Positions 63,864 through 64,000 of a stretch of 64,000 bases of DNA are shown in pieces. Position 1 is the first letter of the stretch, and each line of letters begins with the position of its first letter. The DNA comes from Halomonas sp. SpR8. Its GTDB lineage: Bacteria > Pseudomonadota > Gammaproteobacteria > Pseudomonadales > Halomonadaceae. Made by a program: the position numbers and the translations under genes. The stretch is from contig NZ_JAUAMC010000003.1 in assembly GCF_031010195.1 (NCBI RefSeq), forward strand, positions 124,001-188,000, given 5' to 3'. The notes beneath the pieces are model-generated. The model was given only the letters and a program-made list of their open reading frames with translations, did not search any database and had not been told where the DNA came from.

Positions 63864-64000
63864 CAGACTTTCCCCTTTTTTAATGCTTCTTAAGCGCTTT
63901 GCATTTTTTTAATACGCTAGTGAGTACTTTGCGAATTATCCAACCAGCACAACACTACCAACCCAGAGAGAACATGGTTTCAAGATCATGACGGGAATGC

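Noticed and set aside
63970-64000. Start of another plus-strand gene at the right edge
   Set aside because: The first ATG hits a stop after five codons; a later ATG at 63988 has too little sequence and no clear ribosome site.

Overview
The window looks like chromosome from a halophilic gammaproteobacterium of the Halomonas type (Halomonadaceae). This is inferred from a complete seven-gene Mrp sodium/proton antiporter, polyhydroxyalkanoate (PHA) genes, a BCCT-type transporter and gammaproteobacterial gene order (aroC-prmB, ybbA-tesA-ybbP, rpsF-rpsR-rplI-dnaB). There is no rRNA, CRISPR array, IS element or prophage. Genes are tightly packed, often with 1-17 base overlaps, and most have clear Shine-Dalgarno sequences that fix the starts.

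Layout. 1-2.7 kb: start of a cut-off gene, then ahpC and ahpF with a candidate OxyR site. 2.7-5.8 kb: phaC, phaP and a small PHA-neighbour gene; their likely repressor phaR lies at 34.8-35.4 kb. 5.9-15.1 kb: aroC, prmB, an Smr-domain gene, a patatin-like lipase, an alpha/beta hydrolase, the ybbP-ybbA ABC exporter and divergent tesA. 15.2-26.6 kb: a six-gene leftward cellulose operon, bcsP/R-like, bcsQ, a fused bcsAB, bcsC, bcsD and bcsZ. It is visibly AT-richer than its flanks in places. 26.8-36.2 kb: EamA transporter, SelW-like protein, a short LOV photoreceptor, a PA3496-like small protein, ettA, coq7, hinT, an orphan phosphoribulokinase with a thioesterase, purD, phaR and rsmE. 36.3-40 kb: envelope genes and a DUF2256/cryptochrome-DASH pair. 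40-46 kb: mnhABCDEFG. 46.1-49.4 kb: hemH, an iron-sulfur (6-4) photolyase and a DCC thiol protein. 49.4-57.5 kb: two small unknown genes around an unusual repeat array, then dnaB, rplI, rpsR, rpsF, rlmB and rnr. 57.7-58.1 kb: three tRNA-Leu(CAG) genes. 58.4-64 kb: a BCCT transporter coupled to a CocE-type hydrolase, a LysR regulator and a membrane-anchored nuclease.

The most interesting points are: (1) the cellulose operon combining a bcsA-bcsB fusion with bcsD, a BcsP/R-like protein and an enlarged BcsC; (2) three blue-light flavoprotein genes within about 20 kb, two of them preceded by similar TTATAC/GTATAA dyads that overlap candidate -10 boxes, hinting at a shared regulator; (3) several short tandem-repeat arrays (12, 14 and 15 base units), one beside a perfect 38-base palindrome and one running up to the tesA ribosome-binding site inside the extended N-terminus of divergent ybbA; (4) a possible 30-residue membrane peptide gene at 10.8 kb. 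Functional names rest on motifs and remembered family features; no database search was possible.
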